Part shown: positions 60,292 through 64,000 of the stretch, one piece after another
Layout of the letters: every line of letters begins with the position of its first letter
How positions within the stretch are numbered: position 1 is the stretch's first letter
Assembly: GCA_964561215.1 (NCBI GenBank)
Contig: CAZLOS010000004.1
Coordinates: 62,001 to 126,000, forward strand
DNA length: 64,000 bases
From: JAJFUV01 sp964561215
GTDB taxonomy: Bacteria; Acidobacteriota; Terriglobia; Bryobacterales; Bryobacteraceae
Direction: 5' to 3'
Notes under the pieces: generated by a model
Databases searched by the model: none
Seen by the model: the letters and a program-made list of their open reading frames with translations, nothing else
Told to the model about the DNA's origin: nothing
Translations under genes and position numbers: made by a program

Positions 60292-61464
60292 GTGAGGCAA
60301 TCTTTTTTCGTAGCGGCGCTCTGCGCGGCCGCAACGGTGATGGGCGCTCAGCAGCCCGACGATGCGACGGTCAGGTGGCGTGAGGAGGCCCGATTCCCGG
60401 TCGTCGACCTTTCAGGCGAAACAGCGCGGCAGGTCGTTATCGCGGAGGGCACTCCCGACGTCTATCAGGGCCACCCGACCACCGTCCTCATGCGCGACGG
60501 CAAGACCATCTTCGCCGTTTGGTCCATCAACCACGGCGGCAAAGCGGGGCCGATGGCGCGCAGCACGGACGGAGGCAAGACCTGGACGCGGCTGGACGAC
60601 CGGTTACCGGCGGGGTTCAAGACACACGAGAATTGTCCGAGCATCTACCGCATGACCGATCCCCGGGGCCGGGAGCGGCTGTGGGTTTACTCGGCGTGGA
60701 TCGGCAGGTTCGGAGTTCCCATGCCGCGCATCATGAGCGAAGACGGCGGCCGGAACTGGAAGGGGATGCCGCCGCTGGGGGAGGCGTTCCGCTGCGTGAT
60801 GACGTTCAGCAGCATCGTTCGTCTCAAAGACGGCTCGTATATCGGGATGTACCATCGAGGGTCTGAGGGCGTGGATCGCGCTCCGTTGGAAGTGCTCCAG
60901 ACGGTGACGAAGGACGGCGGATTCACATGGTCCGAGCCGCGCGTGGTGGCCAAAGTCGAAGGCAAGAATCCATGCGAGCCGTTCGTGTTCCGTTCGCCGG
61001 ACGGCCGCGAACTGTGTTGCCTGATGAGGGAAAACACGCACAAAGGGTACAGCCTGATGATGTTCAGCCGCGACGAAGGCGCGAATTGGAGCACGCCCGT
61101 GGATACGCCGTGGGGACTGACCGGCGACCGTCACATGGGCGTGTATGCGAAAGACGGGCGGCTGGTGATCGCGTTTCGCGACATGGCTAAGCAATCTCCA
61201 ACGCGCAGCCACTTCGTCGCGTGGGTCGGCACATACGACGACATCAGACAAGGCAAGCCGGGACAGTACCGCATCAAGCTGTTGCACAGCTACGCGGGGG
61301 GCGACTGCGGCTATCCTGGCGTGGAGTCGCTGCCCGACGGCACGATCGTGGCCACCACCTACATCAAACTGTGGAACGATGCGCGCAAGCACTCGGTGGT
61401 CTCGACGCGCTTCCGTCTTGAGGAGACCGACGCCCGCCTTGCCGCGGCGAAAACGGCCCGGTAG
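60292..61464 (+). CDS. Secreted BNR-repeat (sialidase-like) six-bladed propeller protein
   Basis: A 390-residue exported protein. GTG 60292 is chosen because AAAGGGA precedes it and a signal peptide follows (FFVAALCAAATVMGAQQ). Four Asp-box repeats are visible: STDGGKTW, SEDGGRNW, TKDGGFTW and SRDEGANW. The catalytic arginine triad of true sialidases cannot be confirmed by eye. It likely acts on or binds glycans outside the cell. Confidence 0.85.
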   Translation: MRQSFFVAALCAAATVMGAQQPDDATVRWREEARFPVVDLSGETARQVVIAEGTPDVYQGHPTTVLMRDGKTIFAVWSINHGGKAGPMARSTDGGKTWTRLDDRLPAGFKTHENCPSIYRMTDPRGRERLWVYSAWIGRFGVPMPRIMSEDGGRNWKGMPPLGEAFRCVMTFSSIVRLKDGSYIGMYHRGSEGVDRAPLEVLQTVTKDGGFTWSEPRVVAKVEGKNPCEPFVFRSPDGRELCCLMRENTHKGYSLMMFSRDEGANWSTPVDTPWGLTGDRHMGVYAKDGRLVIAFRDMAKQSPTRSHFVAWVGTYDDIRQGKPGQYRIKLLHSYAGGDCGYPGVESLPDGTIVATTYIKLWNDARKHSVVSTRFRLEETDARLAAAKTAR

Positions 61465-61512
61465 GGGCGCGCGACCAGCGGATAGGTTCTCTTTGATTTT
61501 CAGGTAGTTAGA

Positions 61513-61560
61513 TGGAGCTGGCGGAGGGAGTTGAACCCACGACCCTCTGATTACAAATCA
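61513..61560 (-). tRNA. 3' fragment of a tRNA-Thr(UGU) gene (attachment-site remnant)
   Basis: On the minus strand the sequence runs from an anticodon loop TTTGTAA (anticodon TGT) through TCAGAGGGTC, a T-arm with GGTTCAACTCC and an acceptor CGCCAGC-T-CCA with encoded CCA. The 5' half is missing: beyond 61560 the sequence becomes AT-rich and unrelated. One T-stem pair is mismatched. This is the pattern of the displaced 3' end left when an element integrates into a tRNA gene; the intact gene should be at the other end of the element, outside the window. Confidence 0.75.
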
Positions 61561-61582
61561 ACAATTCACGTACAATCAACAA
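61556..61582 (+). repeat. Two direct repeats at the island end
   Basis: AATCAACAA occurs at 61556-61564 and 61574-61582, 18 bases apart, directly at the junction with the tRNA fragment. They may be recombinase or excisionase arm sites. Confidence 0.5.
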
Positions 61583-61590
61583 CTTACATA

Positions 61591-61680
61591 CTTCGTCATA
61601 GTTGCTCATCATGTAGCGTTCTCAATGACTTGACCCTTTGCCAGACCAAGATGCGAACATGATGAGCAACCATGACGAAG
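61591..61680. repeat. 24-base inverted repeat near the island end
   Basis: 61591-61614 and 61657-61680 are inverted copies with a single mismatch; the perfect core is GTTGCTCATCATGT against ACATGATGAGCAAC. The 42-base spacer contains no gene. It could be a large hairpin or a pair of protein-binding sites. Confidence 0.7.
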
Positions 61681-61769
61681 AAAGAATGGGCATACTATTG
61701 GGCATACCTTTTTGCCCCCTCTGCCCCCTGAATGGGGGCGTATTTTTGGGCACACCCTGTTTCACTTTG

Positions 61770-61798
61770 CCCCCCCCCCCCCCACTGGGGGGGGGGGG
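61770..61798. repeat. C14-ACT-G12 homopolymeric hairpin
   Basis: Fourteen C at 61770-61783, ACT, then twelve G at 61787-61798. It folds into an almost perfect GC hairpin or a quadruplex-prone tract. Several further G- and C-runs lie on either side. The exact run lengths are sequencing-sensitive. Confidence 0.7.
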
Positions 61799-61875
61799 CG
61801 CGAGGGGGGTAAGCGGCGCCCTCCGCTAAATACGCCCGGCGCGTCATCCGTTGGACGGAACACGTGGCAGTGCGG

Positions 61876-62082
61876 CTATTCCTTCCCCTTCCCCTTCCCC
61901 TTCTCTTCAGTCTTCGGTGCCGGGTGCGGACCTGCACGCGGCCCGGCGTGGCCCACTGAAACGAGGTTCTCCGTCCTGCGATAGAAGTCAATCAACTGCG
62001 CACGGGTCAACGGCCCAACGTACAGCCTGCCGCCGTACTCGTTCTCCCAATAGTTCTTACCCTTCACTTTCTTTAGGGGCAT
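61876..62082 (-). CDS. Small island protein with YWEN motif (copy 1)
   Basis: A 68-residue protein, MPLKKVKGKNYWENEYGG at the start, HAGPRAGPH near the end and a Lys/Gly/Glu-rich tail. GGAGGCATC directly precedes the ATG, identical to the leader of copy 2 at 62507. No known family; the shared Tyr-Trp-Glu-Asn start and HAGPRxGPH end define a small local family. Confidence 0.55.
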   Translation of the reverse strand: MPLKKVKGKNYWENEYGGRLYVGPLTRAQLIDFYRRTENLVSVGHAGPRAGPHPAPKTEEKGKGKGKE

Positions 62083-62224
62083 GATGCCTCCAGTCTACCG
62101 CCCGCTCCGATTGTTGGTCACGGAGGTGAACCGTGGCGAATACCTGCCCGGCGTGGGGATTGCCGGGGCCGGTCTGGAGGCGGGCCTGCTCTACGAACCG
62201 CAGGAGCGGGAGCGGTACTGAGGA

Positions 62225-62246
62225 AAGGGGGCTATCAAGCCCCCTT
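62225..62246. terminator. Perfect hairpin at the 3' end of YWEN copy 2
   Basis: AAGGGGGCT-ATCA-AGCCCCCTT: a nine-pair stem with a four-base loop that contains the stop codon of the minus-strand gene at 62235. No T-run follows on the minus strand; it may act as a terminator or processing signal. Confidence 0.5.
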
Positions 62247-62507
62247 CGCCTTGTGCGGACCCTCGCGTGGCCCGGCGTGGGCCATCGAAAGCACGCCGCT
62301 ATTGGCGTCGCGCATGATTCGCCTTGCCATCCTCGGGGGCAGCGACCCGGCCGGGTATACCATGTGGCCATCCGCTGCGCAGAGTGCCCCCATCTGCCCC
62401 TTGATCCTGCCGTATTCTCCGGGCGGTGGGAATTGATCGTTTTCCCAATAGTGCCGACCCTTCAACTTCATCATGAGCCGGTGCCAAAACCACTCCCATT
62501 TAGTCAT
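62235..62507 (-). CDS. Small island protein with YWEN motif (copy 2)
   Basis: A 90-residue protein. MKLKGRHYWENDQ near residue 13 and MAHAGPREGPHKAK at the end match copy 1 (61876-62082), while the middle (PPRMARRIMRDANSG) differs. The leader GGAGGCATC-ATG is the same. It encodes an unknown basic protein. A third, broken copy lies upstream (62700-62830). Confidence 0.55.
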   Translation of the reverse strand: MTKWEWFWHRLMMKLKGRHYWENDQFPPPGEYGRIKGQMGALCAADGHMVYPAGSLPPRMARRIMRDANSGVLSMAHAGPREGPHKAKGA

Positions 62508-62681
62508 GATGCCTCCATTCTATGTGACGTACTGATTGGCACGCCGGTTTACGTGCAGGTGGCAATCCGCTGCGCACGCGAGCACTGATACCAAACGGGC
62601 GTGTTTGCCGAGCGGCGCATGGATGGAACCGGGATACCAGTAGCGTTATATCCGAAAACCAGGACTCAGCTTGCGGCGTGG

Positions 62682-62830
62682 CGCTCCGAATCGTGGTGAA
62701 TACCTGCCCGGTGCAGTCCAGCAAAACGAGGTTATCCACCCCACGGCAAGCGTGTTATCAGTTGCGCACGATTCGCCCCCGCCCCATGAGCCGCCCCACG
62801 GTGAGTTTTAGGGCCTCTCTGGGGCGCTCT
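62682..62830 (-). pseudogene. Degenerate third YWEN-family copy
   Basis: On the minus strand, pieces match the family in order but without one continuous frame: GGCGAATCGTGCGCAAC against GGCGAATCATGCGCGAC of copy 2, RAQLIT against RAQLID of copy 1, and AACCTCGTTTTGCTGG against AACCTCGTTTCAGTGG of copy 1. The GGGCAGGTATTCACC segment at 62697-62712 also recurs upstream of copy 1 (62130-62150). Confidence 0.5.
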
Positions 62831-63040
62831 TCGGGAAAGAGCCGTTAAGGGTGCCTTGCTCCTCTGTGGTCGCGCCTGGACGCTCCTATGCGCGTGCGAG
62901 GCCAGTTTCTCGCCTTCGGGCGGCGACGTATCCCCGCTGAAAGTGTGAATTCCCTCCGTGCGTGAGTGTCGGGGCCGACGCTTTGCACAGGTGCCACGGC
63001 GCAAGTCTGTACCTCTCTCAAAACAGGCCAGATCACGATT
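62831..63040. other. Non-coding stretch of the island
   Basis: No convincing gene was found here. It contains scattered short inverted repeats, for example around CGCCTTCGGGCGGCG near 62911, and leads into the promoter of the plus-strand genes. Confidence 0.4.
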
Positions 63041-63068
63041 TTGACAAAACGTAGTGCTGGGTTATCTC
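63041..63068 (+). promoter_or_regulatory. Promoter of the plus-strand island genes
   Basis: A perfect TTGACA at 63041-63046, 16 bases, then TATCTC at 63063-63068. It would give a leader of about 155 bases before the RHH gene, containing GC-rich inverted segments. Confidence 0.45.
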
Positions 63069-63228
63069 AATACTAGGGGCGAGAGGTACAAGCCCCCGTG
63101 CAGCGTTGTAACGAAGGCGGAATCTCCCCGCCGATGAGCACCCCTTACGTGGACTCACCAGCGGATCGCAGATCAAACCACGAACCTTCTGGTACGCACT
63201 GCGAAACCTATTTTCTGGAGGGTCAATT

Positions 63229-63408
63229 GTGACCAAGATTACGAATTTCCGCCTGAGTGCTGAGCAACGGGCGAACTGTGAACAACTTCTTGCCGAGTAC
63301 CGCAAGGCCACCGGCGACAACATGACCATCTCAGAGTTGCTGAGACGGTGCGTGGATATCGGACTCCTCAAACACCGCGCGGAGTTGCTGAAGGGAGGCA
63401 CTCGATAG
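63229..63408 (+). CDS. Ribbon-helix-helix DNA-binding protein
   Basis: A 59-residue protein starting at GTG 63229 with GGAGG seven bases before it. The strand TNFRLS followed by helix AEQRANCEQLLAEY and helix TISELLRRCVDIGL gives the RHH pattern seen in CopG/Arc/MobC-type proteins of mobile elements. Its stop is immediately followed by the next ATG, so the two are co-translated. Too short and GTG-started, hence easily missed. Confidence 0.65.
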   Translation: MTKITNFRLSAEQRANCEQLLAEYRKATGDNMTISELLRRCVDIGLLKHRAELLKGGTR

Positions 63409-63663
63409 ATGGAAGGAATGCCAGAACTCCTGAGAGACACAGAAGTTGCCAAGATGCTCCACGTCTCCGCTGCCACGGTGCGGCGCTGGAGAGCGCAGGG
63501 CAAAGGCCCCCGCGCGCGCAAGTTCGATGAGAGCAAGAAAAGCTGTGTGCGCTATCTCCCATCCGACATTGAAGAGTGGCTCCGCACCCGGCCAGCGATG
63601 GGGAGCACCCCGGATTGGCTGGATGCGGCTATGCGGGGGCAAGATGGCGGGGAGGTGCAGTAA
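63409..63663 (+). CDS. Excisionase/AlpA-like winged helix protein
   Basis: An 84-residue protein with LLRDTEVAKMLHVSAATVRRW (in part) and RYLPSDIEEWL, the MerR-like winged-helix layout of phage excisionases and AlpA regulators. Such proteins direct excision of, or gene expression in, integrated elements. It abuts the RHH gene and is three bases before the next gene. Confidence 0.75.
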   Translation: MEGMPELLRDTEVAKMLHVSAATVRRWRAQGKGPRARKFDESKKSCVRYLPSDIEEWLRTRPAMGSTPDWLDAAMRGQDGGEVQ

Positions 63664-63666
63664 GCC

Positions 63667-63984
63667 ATGGCGAAACCAAACGAAAGAACCGTTCTGGAAG
63701 CGCCATCGCGCCTTGTCCGGGACAAAGACGGCTACTGCTGGCGAGTGCCAGCGTGCCCTATCTGCGGGGAGGAACACTGGCACGGCGGAGGCCGGAGCGG
63801 TGAAGATCCCCGGCAATACCTCTTCCACCGCGTTCGCCATTGCCGGGTAGAGCCTACAGCGGAACAGGAAGCGGCGGCGCAGGCCGCCCACCGTGACTTG
63901 AGCGGCTACATCCTTGTGGATGAGCGCCCACAGGAAACGGAGAGGCTCCTCCGCGATCTGGGGAGCATGGAGGTGAGCGCATGA
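63667..63984 (+). CDS. Small zinc-finger-like island protein
   Basis: A 105-residue protein. CPICGEEHWHGGG with later H-x-x-H-C (HRVRHC) suggests a zinc site; the rest is charged and helical. No family is recognised. Three bases separate it from the excisionase-like gene, and its stop overlaps the next start (ATGA). Confidence 0.6.
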   Translation: MAKPNERTVLEAPSRLVRDKDGYCWRVPACPICGEEHWHGGGRSGEDPRQYLFHRVRHCRVEPTAEQEAAAQAAHRDLSGYILVDERPQETERLLRDLGSMEVSA

Positions 63985-64000
63985 GTGCGACCACAGCCAG
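63981..64000 (+). CDS. Start of a further island gene (partial)
   Basis: ATG 63981 overlaps the previous stop as ATGA with AGGTGAG upstream; only MSATTA is inside the window. Confidence 0.4.

Larger units (their letters stand above)
61513..64000. mobile_element. Genomic island integrated at tRNA-Thr (left end, incomplete)
   Basis: The stretch begins at the tRNA-Thr fragment and continues past the window edge. It has repeats at its end, a cluster of tiny paralogous genes, ribbon-helix-helix and excisionase-like DNA-binding proteins and a small zinc-finger-like protein, all typical of integrated phage- or ICE-like elements. No integrase, relaxase or capsid gene is inside the window, so its class is undecided. 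Confidence 0.65.

Noticed and set aside
61640..61829. A plus-strand 63-codon frame containing the homopolymer tract
   Set aside because: It is made largely of repeats (poly-Pro and poly-Gly), has no clear ribosome site and no coding-type codon use.
62500..62739. A 79-codon minus-strand frame ending just inside YWEN copy 2
   Set aside because: Its start overlaps the degenerate third YWEN copy in another frame and it has no ribosome site; it is treated as part of the repeat remnant.
1..64000. CRISPR arrays, rRNA, complete tRNA genes and IS transposases
   Set aside because: None was seen on either strand by reading; only the tRNA-Thr fragment at 61513 was found.

Overview
The window is high-GC, densely coded bacterial DNA. 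Its gene style points to an Acidobacteriota member of the Solibacter/Bryobacter kind: many secreted carbohydrate-active and amidohydrolase-like proteins, HP-repeat and TonB-linked proteins, and a Tat-exported Gfo/Idh protein. This placement is inferred from gene style, not measured. No rRNA and no intact tRNA was seen.

Left part (1-39 kb) is mostly housekeeping: alaS with an overlapping half-length YpdA-like gene, pyrF, purS-glmS, rpsO-pnp, purM-purN, kdsC and gnd. Between them lie secreted hydrolases, a translationally coupled trio of amidohydrolase-like genes and a CpaE-like ATPase. A 3-kb block of three lower-GC secreted-protein genes (3.6-6.5 kb) sits between the intact pyrF and a decayed, same-orientation copy of the pyrF 3' end, which looks like the scar of an insertion. 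A minus-strand operon (37.2 to 30.8 kb) carries a SUOX-like/heme protein, MoeA, a MoeA-PBP fusion, a membrane protein and a glycosidase.

The centre of interest is 37-57.5 kb. A sigma-54 activator and moaA are divergently transcribed. Downstream is one long plus-strand operon: an outer-membrane-type protein, a four-cluster ferredoxin, aldehyde ferredoxin oxidoreductase (AFOR), a MoaD-like protein, a roughly 1000-residue fusion of two antiporter-like proton-pump modules, then HycG-, HycD-, HycF-, NuoC/HycE-N- and HycE-like subunits. The catalytic subunit keeps all four [NiFe] cysteines and ends exactly where a maturation protease would normally cut. Facing it is a minus-strand operon for a TonB-dependent receptor, a TiaS-like protein, an ECF transporter (A, T and S parts) and MoeB. 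Sequences with exact -24/-12 (sigma-54) geometry lie before moaA, before the AFOR-hydrogenase operon and before the TonB-ECF-MoeB operon. The reading offered is one regulated unit: aldehydes are oxidised by a tungsto/molybdoenzyme, electrons pass through the ferredoxin to a membrane-bound energy-converting hydrogenase, and the same regulator commands cofactor synthesis and metal or cofactor uptake. Substrate, direction and metal are not decided by the sequence.

Right end (57.5-64 kb): a small HP-repeat protein, Gfo/Idh oxidoreductase, glycerophosphodiesterase and a BNR-repeat sialidase-like protein. Then comes a 3' fragment of a tRNA-Thr gene and an island that runs off the window, with inverted repeats, a homopolymeric hairpin, a tandem family of tiny paralogous genes, and an RHH and an excisionase-like DNA-binding protein.
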